DNA of 53,092 nucleotides from an uncultured Lachnospiraceae bacterium (GTDB lineage: Bacteria; Bacillota; Clostridia; Lachnospirales; Lachnospiraceae), in NCBI GenBank assembly GCA_902775485.1, contig CACYMJ010000008.1, forward strand, positions 1 through 53,092, written 5' to 3'. Each line of letters opens with the position of its first letter. Position 1 is the first letter of the stretch. This document shows positions 28,239 through 35,566 of the stretch, piece by piece. The position numbers were made by a program, and so were the translations under genes. The notes beneath the pieces are model-generated. The model was not told where the DNA came from. It did no database searches and saw only the letters and a list, made by a program, of their open reading frames with translations.

Positions 28239-29165
28239 ATGTCTTTTTCCGGTAATATCAAAGAGGAACTTGAGCGGGTAAACGTATCATCGCGACACTG
28301 CAGGCTTGCGGAAATGGCTGCGATTTATGATTTTTGCGGTAAACGGACGGAGGAAAAGGATGGGAAAATGGTCATTTCTTCCGAAAATGAACTGGCAGTC
28401 AGAAAGTACTTTACTTTGCTTTGTAAAACATTTAATATGTATAAAGATTACGGCGAGACGGGCTCTTACGACAAACGTGGAGCGCATTATACTCTCGTGA
28501 TCGGGGATGCGGATGAATCCGAAAGGATAAGATCCGCTATCGCAGTGACATCGGAGACGATGAGATCATGTTGCCGGAGAGCCTACATAAGAGGTGCGTT
28601 TCTGGCAGCCGGATCGGTAAGCGATCCCGAAAAATCATATCATATGGAGATCGTGTGTCAGGACGAAGAACGGGCACGGTTTCTGGCCGGGCTTCTTGGC
28701 AGTTTTGACATTGATGCCAAGATAACAACGCGAAAAAAGTATCATATTCTTTACGTCAAGGACGGAAGTCAGATAGTCGAGACGCTTAATGTGATGGGAG
28801 CACATGTTGCCCTGATGGATTTTGAGAATACCCGGATCCTGAAGGAGATGAGAAACAGTGTCAACCGCAAGGTAAACTGCGAGACAGCCAATATCGACAA
28901 AACGGTCACGGCAGCGCAGCGACAGATAGATGACATTAAGCAGCTTATGGAAAGCGACAGATACAGGAATCTGTCACCGGAGCTTCGCAAGATGGCTGAG
29001 CTTCGTATTTCGTATCCCGAAGCGACATTGAAGGAACTGGGACAGCTCAGTGATCCGGTTCTTGGAAAATCGGGGGTTAATCACAGACTAAGAAAACTTT
29101 CGCAGATGGCGCAAAGTGATAAGGAGGAGAATTATGATAAAAAAGGAAACCATCATCCGTCTTGA
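28239..29165 (+). CDS. whiA: WhiA sporulation/division regulator
   Basis: 308 residues with a homing-endonuclease-like N-terminal domain (SFSGNIKEELERV, CCRRAYIRGAFLAAGSVSDPEKSYHMEI) and a C-terminal helix-turn-helix (LRISYPEATLKELGQL, KSGVNHRLRKL). WhiA is a DNA-binding protein, needed for sporulation in actinomycetes and linked to cell division in Bacillus. The yvcJ-yvcK-whiA-crh order of Bacillus is kept here except that yvcK is missing. Its end overlaps the crh start by 32 bases. Confidence 0.95.
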   Translation: MSFSGNIKEELERVNVSSRHCRLAEMAAIYDFCGKRTEEKDGKMVISSENELAVRKYFTLLCKTFNMYKDYGETGSYDKRGAHYTLVIGDADESERIRSAIAVTSETMRSCCRRAYIRGAFLAAGSVSDPEKSYHMEIVCQDEERARFLAGLLGSFDIDAKITTRKKYHILYVKDGSQIVETLNVMGAHVALMDFENTRILKEMRNSVNRKVNCETANIDKTVTAAQRQIDDIKQLMESDRYRNLSPELRKMAELRISYPEATLKELGQLSDPVLGKSGVNHRLRKLSQMAQSDKEENYDKKGNHHPS

Positions 29166-29388
29166 GAACGGACTGGAGGCAAGACCTATAGCGCTGCTCG
29201 TTCAGGTTGCAAGCCAGTATGACAGTTCGGTTTATATTGAATACGGGGATAAGAGGGTAAATGCAAAGAGTATTATGGGAATGATGACTCTTGTTCTTGT
29301 TGCGGGAGATACGGTTACTGTAACGGCGGATGGATCGGATGAGGAAACGGCGGTTGATGCCATAGTCACATATCTTGCCGGTGAATAA
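29134..29388 (+). CDS. crh: HPr-like protein with Glu15 and Ser46 (Crh-type)
   Basis: 84 residues with the HPr fold. Starting from ATG 29134 (AAGGAGG seven bases upstream), position 15, the His phosphorylated by enzyme I in HPr (GLHARP), is Glu here (GLEARP), while Ser46 is kept in NAKSIMGM. Bacillus Crh likewise lacks His15 (Gln15) and keeps Ser46, and it is encoded after whiA. By analogy this protein would be phosphorylated only by HprK, would not pass phosphate to sugars, and would act as a catabolite-control signal. The symbol follows synteny and residues; function is inferred. Confidence 0.88.
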   Translation: MIKKETIIRLENGLEARPIALLVQVASQYDSSVYIEYGDKRVNAKSIMGMMTLVLVAGDTVTVTADGSDEETAVDAIVTYLAGE

Positions 29389-29415
29389 AACAAAAAAACC
29401 CCCATAAAAGGGAGG

Positions 29416-29445
29416 ATGCCAAGTAGCAAGCTACTTGGCATTTAT
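29416..29445 (+). terminator. Terminator of the hprK-crh block
   Basis: A perfect 12-base-pair stem (ATGCCAAGTAGC / GCTACTTGGCAT) around AA, followed by TTTATT. Confidence 0.85.
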
Positions 29446-29547
29446 TATGAAAAAGTATTTGCAATGTAATGTCTCATCTCTTGCGTTTAGTATAGTTCAC
29501 ATAAATGTATAAAAAATGTTCCACAAATGAAAAGATTTTAAATTAAA

Positions 29548-29565
29548 TATGAACAAATTATGAAC
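29548..29565 (+). promoter_or_regulatory. Two TATGAAC direct repeats, 11-bp period
   Basis: TATGAAC at 29548-29554 and 29559-29565, separated by AAAT. The one-helical-turn spacing is typical of sites for OmpR/PhoB-type regulators. A matching three-copy array is found at 41005-41033. Confidence 0.5.
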
Positions 29566-29768
29566 AACGGTTTCGTAAACATGCATTAAAACGGTGAATG
29601 AAAATAGTGTAAATCCACCTAAAAACCGGCTTGCCGCAACATGCAAACGTCACATATATCCACAAATGTGAACAGAAATGTTTATAACCTGCTGCGGTCG
29701 GCAATTTGCACAATCGGAATTCCAAAATCGGTAAAAAACAGGTTTACATATCTGAGTTGCATCAGATT

Positions 29769-29798
29769 TTGACCAAATCATATAAAACATGATAAAAT
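29769..29798 (+). promoter_or_regulatory. Promoter of the GGDEF/heptose operon
   Basis: TTGACC at 29769-29774, an 18-base spacer ending in TGA, and TAAAAT at 29793-29798 (extended -10). The expected start is about 28 bases before the ATG at 29833. It may drive the whole operon to 35372, although a second promoter near 34030 cannot be excluded. Confidence 0.65.
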
Positions 29799-29832
29799 AA
29801 GCGGGTGTTTATTTCTCTTATCGGAGCGTATC

Positions 29833-30711
29833 ATGGGCGAAGAAAAAGCATTTGGAAAAAAAGCTGACGGCGGACTTATCTCATATGTGGGGATCGGTCT
29901 GCTTTTGTTATCATTTATCCTTGCGGTATTTACAGCTGCATATATGGGAACGGAATATCTTACGGAGAACCTGATCATGACGGTCGCTCTGGCGGTGGCA
30001 GTGGTCATAACCGTTTCCGGAAATCTTATGATAGCCGTTATTGTTGCGGCGGTGGCGACAGTGGTATACGCGGGACTTAAGATATATTCCGTAATGGTGG
30101 CCGCAAGGGAATTTCCGCCGGTGTCGTTTATCTGGATGGTACTTCCCGCAATATGCGTTGTGGGGATCGCTCTTTATGTTAAAAGATATACTCCGCTCAC
30201 TCTTGAGAACGCGCTTTTGAAGAAGCAGATAGCAGAGCTTGTCATGATAGATCCGGTTACCGGTCTTTATAACCTGCGCAGCCTGTTCATGGATATACAG
30301 ACACAGATATCATATGCAGAGAGAAATAACAGCCCGATCTCGCTTATGATCCTGCGGCTGCGTTACCCTGCGGAGATGAAGAAGGTGCTGAAATCATCCC
30401 AATATGACAAGGTTGTAAAACAGTTATCGAACCTTATAGTAGATACGGTACGTCTTGAGGACAGAGTGTATTCCATTGACGAGAACGGCGGCTTCGGCAT
30501 CATCCTTACATGCGATAAGGAAGGAACCAAACTGGTAGAAAAAAGACTGCGAGGAAAGCTCGATGATCCGAAGTGGTTTGAGGGTATTTCGGACAAACAG
30601 ATCCGTACCGAGGTCAAGATAGGCTACCTTCAGTATGAAAAGGCCAAATATAACCGTAATGCGAACGAATTCAAGGATGACGTCGAAGAAGAAGTAAATT
30701 ATGACATGTAG
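29833..30711 (+). CDS. Membrane protein with degenerate GGDEF domain
   Basis: 292 residues: about four membrane helices in residues 15-117, then a GGDEF-like cytoplasmic domain beginning DPVTGLYNLRSL (140-151). The catalytic turn, normally GG(D/E)EF, reads ENGGFGII (217-224), so the metal-binding acidic residues are missing, and an active diguanylate cyclase is unlikely. It may act as a nucleotide or signal receptor. GGAG is six bases before the ATG. The heptose genes follow after 27 bases, so this protein may belong to the same transcript and could control the pathway or its export, but that is inference. Confidence 0.85.
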   Translation: MGEEKAFGKKADGGLISYVGIGLLLLSFILAVFTAAYMGTEYLTENLIMTVALAVAVVITVSGNLMIAVIVAAVATVVYAGLKIYSVMVAAREFPPVSFIWMVLPAICVVGIALYVKRYTPLTLENALLKKQIAELVMIDPVTGLYNLRSLFMDIQTQISYAERNNSPISLMILRLRYPAEMKKVLKSSQYDKVVKQLSNLIVDTVRLEDRVYSIDENGGFGIILTCDKEGTKLVEKRLRGKLDDPKWFEGISDKQIRTEVKIGYLQYEKAKYNRNANEFKDDVEEEVNYDM

Positions 30712-30738
30712 ACAGGAGATAGTAGATAGGAGAGGCAT

Positions 30739-31698
30739 ATGAAATATTTCATCACAGGCGGGGCCGGATTTATCGGCTCAAATATGGCGGACAGGCTTTT
30801 ATCGGAACCCGATAACGAAGTAGTCGTATATGATAATTTTTCCACCGGGCGGCGCGAATTTCTGGAGGAAGCTCAAAAGAGTGACAGATTTACCCTGGTG
30901 GAAGGCGATACGCTCGATCTTCCGGCGCTTACAAAGGCAATGGCAGGATGCGAATTCGTGTTCCATTTTGCGGCTAATGCCGATGTCAGGATGGGATGTG
31001 AGCATCCGAGAAAAGATCTTGAGCAGAATACCATTGCGACCTATAACGTTCTTGAGGCGATGAGAGCGAACGGTATTAAAAGGATCGGATTTTCATCAAC
31101 CGGTTCCGTATACGGGGAGGCTGAGGTAATACCGACACCCGAAAACGCACCGTTCCCGATACAGACATCTTTGTATGGTGCTTCCAAGCTTGCGTGTGAG
31201 GGCCTGCTTGCGGCCTATGCGGAAGGATTCGGATTTACCGCGTATATCTTCAGATTCGTTTCTATTCTCGGTGAGAGATATACACACGGACATGTTTTTG
31301 ATTTCTGCAAGAGATTGTCCGATGATCCGACAAAGCTTCATATACTCGGAGACGGACATCAGAAGAAATCGTATCTGTATGTCAAAGACTGCATGGAGGC
31401 GATACTTACTGTCGTACGCAATACCAATGAGAAGGTGAACATTTATAATCTCGGAACAGATGAATATGTCGAGGTTAATGATTCGGTCAGGTTTATATGC
31501 GGCAAGCTCGGTGTTTCACCCGAGTTTTCCTACGAAGGGGGAGAACGCGGATGGATCGGAGACAATCCGTTCATATATCTTGATACAAAGAAGGTCAGAT
31601 CTCTCGGATGGAAACCGAAGGCAACGATCGAAGAGGGTGTTATAAAAACAGTGGAATATCTGATGGCAAATCCATGGGTATTTAAGGCAAGAGACTAG
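30739..31698 (+). CDS. NAD-dependent sugar epimerase/dehydratase (SDR family)
   Basis: 319 residues. The N-terminal Rossmann motif is TGGAGFIGSN (7-16) and the catalytic YGASK lies near residue 147, with FSSTGSVYGE just before it. It resembles UDP-glucose 4-epimerases and related extended SDR enzymes. As the first enzyme of an apparent heptose operon it might modify the activated heptose or a partner sugar. The family alone does not tell which. AGGAGAGG precedes the ATG. Confidence 0.9.
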   Translation: MKYFITGGAGFIGSNMADRLLSEPDNEVVVYDNFSTGRREFLEEAQKSDRFTLVEGDTLDLPALTKAMAGCEFVFHFAANADVRMGCEHPRKDLEQNTIATYNVLEAMRANGIKRIGFSSTGSVYGEAEVIPTPENAPFPIQTSLYGASKLACEGLLAAYAEGFGFTAYIFRFVSILGERYTHGHVFDFCKRLSDDPTKLHILGDGHQKKSYLYVKDCMEAILTVVRNTNEKVNIYNLGTDEYVEVNDSVRFICGKLGVSPEFSYEGGERGWIGDNPFIYLDTKKVRSLGWKPKATIEEGVIKTVEYLMANPWVFKARD

Positions 31699-31709
31699 AG
31701 AGGTGACAT

Positions 31710-32684
31710 ATGATCATTGCGCGCAGTCCTTTAAGGATAACTCTGGGAGGAGGAGGTACGGATCTTCCTTCATATTACGAGGAAAGGGAAGGATTTCTCA
31801 TATCCGCCGCAATAGATAAATACGTTTATATCACGCTTCATGAAACATTTGAGAAAGGCTTTTTTCTCAAGTATTCCAAGTTTGAAAAGTGTAATGATAT
31901 AGATGAGATCCAGCATCCGATAATCCGTGAGGCATTAAAAATGCTTGACTGGAAAAAACCGTGCCTTGAGCTCTGCTCGATGGCTGATATTCCCGCGGGG
32001 ACCGGTCTGGGATCGTCAAGTTCGTTCACAACGGCGCTTCTGCGTGCTCTGCATACCATGCAGGGTAATATTGTAAGTACGCGTACGCTTGCCGAGGAAG
32101 CATGCGAGATCGAGATGAACAGGCTGAAGGAGCCGATCGGTAAACAGGATCAGTATATTGCAAGTTACGGCGGTATCACGTGCATGAATTTCCATAAGGA
32201 CGGATATGTATGGGTGGACCCCCTGCGTATCAGCGATGAGACCCTCTATAATCTTGAGGATAATCTTATCCTGTATTTTACGGGATTTTCGCGTTCGGCA
32301 GGAAATATCTTAAAAGAACAGAATGACAAGAGCAAGGAGCATAATGAAGACATGCTCAAAAACCTTGATTTTGTCAAGGATCTCGGCTATCAGAGCAAGA
32401 ATGCTCTTGAAAAGGGTGATCTGGATACGTTTGCCGATATAATGAACACTCATTGGGAATACAAGAAGAAACGCTCGGGCGGGATGAGCAATCCGCAGAT
32501 AGACGAGTGGTACAACATGGCACTTGCAAACGGTGCACAGGGTGGCAAGATGATCGGTGCAGGCGGCGGCGGATTCCTTATGTTCTATGTCAAGGATAAG
32601 GCCCGGCTTCGTGATGCCATGAGATCAACGGGAATGAGTGAGGTCAGGTTCAGGTTTGAAAAGGAGGGCTCAAGAGTCCTATGA
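31710..32684 (+). CDS. hddA: D-glycero-D-manno-heptose 7-phosphate kinase (HddA-like, GHMP family)
   Basis: 324 residues of the GHMP kinase superfamily. It begins IIARSPLRITLGGGGTDLP and has the ATP-binding glycine/serine loop PAGTGLGSSSSFT (about 95-107) and the C-terminal GAGGGGF. This pattern fits HddA, which phosphorylates heptose 7-phosphate at C1 to the 1,7-bisphosphate. A related fucokinase or sugar kinase could look similar, but the next genes encode the other steps of that pathway. It overlaps the following gene by four bases. Confidence 0.85.
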   Translation: MIIARSPLRITLGGGGTDLPSYYEEREGFLISAAIDKYVYITLHETFEKGFFLKYSKFEKCNDIDEIQHPIIREALKMLDWKKPCLELCSMADIPAGTGLGSSSSFTTALLRALHTMQGNIVSTRTLAEEACEIEMNRLKEPIGKQDQYIASYGGITCMNFHKDGYVWVDPLRISDETLYNLEDNLILYFTGFSRSAGNILKEQNDKSKEHNEDMLKNLDFVKDLGYQSKNALEKGDLDTFADIMNTHWEYKKKRSGGMSNPQIDEWYNMALANGAQGGKMIGAGGGGFLMFYVKDKARLRDAMRSTGMSEVRFRFEKEGSRVL

Positions 32685-34000
32685 CGGGTGCCGCTGATGT
32701 TCAGGTTGTGGTACTCATGGGAGGTCTTGGTACCAGACTGAAGGAATATACAAAAGAATGTCCCAAGTCGCTCGTTGATGTGTGCGGCAAACCTTTTTTT
32801 GACTATCAGCTGGATCTTCTTGCAGCGTGGGGATTTAAGAAATTCGTATTCCTTATCGGTTACAGGGCCGATATGATAGAAGAGCACTACGGTGACGGAA
32901 GTGACCGCGGGATTTCCATAAAGTACAGTTATGACGGAGAAAAGCTTCTCGGAACGGGAGGCGCCGTAAGGCGTGCCCTGGATCTTTTGGAGGAAGATTT
33001 TCTCCTTATTTATGGGGATTCTTTCATGGACATTGATTATGCCGAGACCGTTTACCGCTACTTCAGGGGTAAGCAAAACGGATCAAGAGCGCTGATGACT
33101 GTGCTTCGCAACAACAACCGTTTTGACAAGAGCAATGTCGTCATGGAAGGTGACCGGCTGATACTTTACGATAAACACAACCCTGCACCCGAGATGGATT
33201 ATATAGATTACGGCGCATGCATGTATGAACGATCCCTCTTTGCCGGGTACCCGGAAGACGAGGCGTTTGACATTGCAAAGATACAGCACGAACTGTCTGT
33301 TGATGGCAAAATGACTGCGCAGATCGTAACAAAAAGATTTTATGAGATCGGAAGTCCCGAATCTCTTGCCGAATTCTCGGGGTATGTTACGAAGCGGTTT
33401 TCACAAACACATCCTGCGATATTTCTCGATCGCGACGGAGTGATAAACGAGATCGTGTGGAATGATGATATAGAGCAGCTTGACAGTCCGATGAGAGTTG
33501 AGCAGTTCAGGTTTCTGCCTGATGCGGTAAAAGCGATACGGACCTTTAAGGAAAAGGGATATTATGTATTTGTCGTCACGAACCAGCCGGGAGCGGCAAA
33601 GGGAAAGACAAGTCTTGCCACGCTGTATGACATCAATACATACATGATCGATGCGCTTGCCGCGGAAGGTGCCGAGATAGATGATCTTTTCATGTGTCCG
33701 CACTATCCGAAAAAGCTGCCTATGACAAAAGAGGATTTCCTTATCAGGAAGTGTAATTGCAGAAAGCCCGAACCGGGTCTTATTTACAGGGCAATGCGTA
33801 AATACGGGATCGACCTGGCAGCCTCTTATATGATCGGAGATTCCTGCTCGGATGTTAAGGCCGGATCAGCGGTCGGACTGAATACGATATTCATAGGCGA
33901 TTATAAGTGTGACATGTGTAAAAGACTCGGAGATGTATCTCCGACATTTATCGCATCATCCATACTTGAAGCGGCATCAGTTGTCGAAGATAAAAGGTGA
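32681..34000 (+). CDS. Fusion: sugar-1-phosphate nucleotidyltransferase (HddC-like) + heptose bisphosphatase (GmhB-like)
   Basis: 439 residues in two domains. Residues 8-235 form a nucleotidyltransferase (VVLMGGLGTRL, CPKSLVDVCGKPF, LIYGDSFMDID). Residues 245-430 form a HAD phosphatase with FLDRDGVIN (nucleophile Asp250, acid Asp252), VVTNQPG, a GmhB zinc motif (CPHYP, then CNCRKPEPG) and IGDSCSDVKAG. GmhB removes the 7-phosphate from heptose 1,7-bisphosphate, and HddC then adds GMP to heptose 1-phosphate, so two consecutive steps are joined in one polypeptide. GDP as the activating nucleotide is inferred from the pathway, not seen. There is no frameshift between the domains. Confidence 0.88.
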   Translation: MTGAADVQVVVLMGGLGTRLKEYTKECPKSLVDVCGKPFFDYQLDLLAAWGFKKFVFLIGYRADMIEEHYGDGSDRGISIKYSYDGEKLLGTGGAVRRALDLLEEDFLLIYGDSFMDIDYAETVYRYFRGKQNGSRALMTVLRNNNRFDKSNVVMEGDRLILYDKHNPAPEMDYIDYGACMYERSLFAGYPEDEAFDIAKIQHELSVDGKMTAQIVTKRFYEIGSPESLAEFSGYVTKRFSQTHPAIFLDRDGVINEIVWNDDIEQLDSPMRVEQFRFLPDAVKAIRTFKEKGYYVFVVTNQPGAAKGKTSLATLYDINTYMIDALAAEGAEIDDLFMCPHYPKKLPMTKEDFLIRKCNCRKPEPGLIYRAMRKYGIDLAASYMIGDSCSDVKAGSAVGLNTIFIGDYKCDMCKRLGDVSPTFIASSILEAASVVEDKR

Positions 34001-34074
34001 TCACCCTAAAAGGGATCATAATAAAAGTCATATTGTTGGGAAACAAGTAATATGGGGAAAAGGAGGAAACAATA

Positions 34075-34638
34075 ATGACTAAAGATTACATTAAGCAGTA
34101 TCTGGATGAAACTATCAGTATTGCGCAGACTGTTTCACAGGAGGAGATCGAAAAAGGTATTGAGATCCTTCGCGAAACAAAGAAGAATGAGGGCAGACTT
34201 TTTATACTCGGAGTCGGGGGAAGTGCTGCCAACGCATCACATGCAGTCAATGATTTCAGAAAGATCGGCGGGATCGAAACATACGCCCCCACCGATAACG
34301 TTTCGGAACTGACTGCCAGAACGAACGACGAAGGCTGGGAAACAACCTTTGCGGAGTGGCTGAAGACCAGCCATTTGAACGGGAAGGATTCCGTGATGGT
34401 ATTCTCTGTCGGCGGCGGAAGTGAGACGACATCGCTTAACATCGTCAATGCATTAAAACTTGCAAAAGAGCGCGGATCAAAGATCATTTCGATCGTATCC
34501 CGTAACGGCGGATATTCAAAACAGGTCAGCGACGCGTGTGTCCTTATACCCGTAGTTGACGACAGTCGTATAACACCGCATGCAGAGGGGTGGCAGGGAG
34601 TTATATGGCATCTGATGGTAAACGCGATATGCAGATAA
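34075..34638 (+). CDS. gmhA: Phosphoheptose isomerase (GmhA-like, SIS domain)
   Basis: 187 residues with a SIS sugar-isomerase domain. GVGGSAANASHAVNDFRK (about 46-63) carries the phosphate-binding Ser residues, VFSVGGGSETT is the second loop, and a His-containing C-terminal segment (ITPHAEGWQGVIWHL) fits the catalytic His position. GmhA converts sedoheptulose 7-phosphate to D-glycero-D-manno-heptose 7-phosphate, the substrate of the kinase encoded upstream. AAAGGAGG precedes the ATG. The 74-base gap before it has only a weak inverted repeat (CATATT/AATATG) and no clear promoter. Confidence 0.87.
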   Translation: MTKDYIKQYLDETISIAQTVSQEEIEKGIEILRETKKNEGRLFILGVGGSAANASHAVNDFRKIGGIETYAPTDNVSELTARTNDEGWETTFAEWLKTSHLNGKDSVMVFSVGGGSETTSLNIVNALKLAKERGSKIISIVSRNGGYSKQVSDACVLIPVVDDSRITPHAEGWQGVIWHLMVNAICR

Positions 34639-34652
34639 GGGGGTAATGATAC

Positions 34653-35372
34653 ATGAAAGCAACAGATCTTACGATTACGATATATGCTGACGGTGCCGAT
34701 ATCGAGGCAATGAAAGAAGAGTATAAAAAGGGTTATGTAAAAGGTTTTACGACAAACCCGACTCTTATGAAGAAGGCAGGGGTCAAGGATTATGTGACCT
34801 TTGCAAAGGAATGCGTTAAAGAGATCCCTGATCTTCCGCTTTCTCTCGAGGTGTTTGCTGATGATTTTGAGGGAATGGAAGAGGAAGCAAGAATAATATG
34901 CGGTCTCGGTAAAAATGTATTTGTTAAGATCCCGATAACAAACTCAAAGGGTGAGTCAAGCATACCGCTGATCAGAAAGTTATCAGCAGAAGGACTCAGA
35001 TTAAATGTTACGGCGATCCTGACGATGGAGCAGATCGAAGAGACGGTGGATGCTTTTGCGGATGGAACGCAGAACATAGTTTCCGTATTTGCCGGAAGGA
35101 TAATGGACACCGGTGTGGATGCGGTTCCGATGATGAAAAAGGCAAAAGAGATAGCATCAAGGAAGCCGGGAACACTTACGCTGTGGGCCAGCTGCAGGGA
35201 AGTATATAACATAGTCCAGGCGCAGGAATCCGGAACGGATATCATAACGGTGACAAATGCCATCCTTGCAAAGCTTCCGAATTTCGGAAAAGATCTGAAG
35301 CAGCTTTCGCTTGAGACGGTTCAGATGTTTGTGAATGATGGCAAGAGCCTCGGATTCAGTATTCGTGCGTGA
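34653..35372 (+). CDS. Transaldolase family protein
   Basis: 239 residues of the short transaldolase/fructose-6-phosphate aldolase type. The Schiff-base Lys92 is in VFVKIPIT, and GFTTNPTLM near the N-terminus and LWASCREVYNIV toward the end match the family. Transaldolase interconverts sedoheptulose 7-phosphate and fructose 6-phosphate. Its place directly after gmhA (14 bases) suggests it supplies or balances sedoheptulose 7-phosphate for heptose synthesis. An aldolase making fructose 6-phosphate is the alternative. Confidence 0.9.
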   Translation: MKATDLTITIYADGADIEAMKEEYKKGYVKGFTTNPTLMKKAGVKDYVTFAKECVKEIPDLPLSLEVFADDFEGMEEEARIICGLGKNVFVKIPITNSKGESSIPLIRKLSAEGLRLNVTAILTMEQIEETVDAFADGTQNIVSVFAGRIMDTGVDAVPMMKKAKEIASRKPGTLTLWASCREVYNIVQAQESGTDIITVTNAILAKLPNFGKDLKQLSLETVQMFVNDGKSLGFSIRA

Positions 35373-35448
35373 TCCTTTTGTTAACTTGCATAGAATATTC
35401 TCATATTCAGCCGAATTGTGGTAAATTTTCACAAAAATTCATCACATG

Positions 35449-35477
35449 TTGACAAAACCGCGTAGTTGCGATATATT
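35449..35477 (+). promoter_or_regulatory. Strong sigma-A promoter of the H1-like gene
   Basis: A consensus TTGACA at 35449-35454, a 17-base spacer and TATATT at 35472-35477. The predicted leader is about 80 bases. The strength fits an abundant protein. Confidence 0.8.
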
Positions 35478-35566
35478 TTTTTATGCACCTATCGAATGTG
35501 CTTGATTTTTAAGTGTTTTGAGTGTTTGATGATGATAAAGACGGCTTGAAAGGAGATTTTTTTATC

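Larger units (their letters stand above)
29389..29768. other. Long AT-rich intergenic region (after crh)
   Basis: About 380 bases between the crh stop and the next promoter. It contains the crh terminator, the TATGAAC direct repeats at 29548-29565, two copies of CCACAAATG (about 29521 and 29660) and an imperfect long-range pairing of TTGCC-GCA (about 29631) with TGC-GGTC-GGCAA (about 29694). No ORF with a ribosome binding site was found. It could hold a regulatory or small-RNA element, but nothing more specific is supported. Confidence 0.5.

Noticed and set aside
29448-29512. Short frame starting ATGAAAAAG after the crh terminator (a similar one at 40938)
   Set aside because: Both are about 20 codons, have no ribosome binding site and show no common peptide beyond the first residues.
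33996-34005. Palindrome GGTGATCACC at the stop of the fusion gene as an operator
   Set aside because: It is only ten bases, lies within an operon, and may occur by chance.
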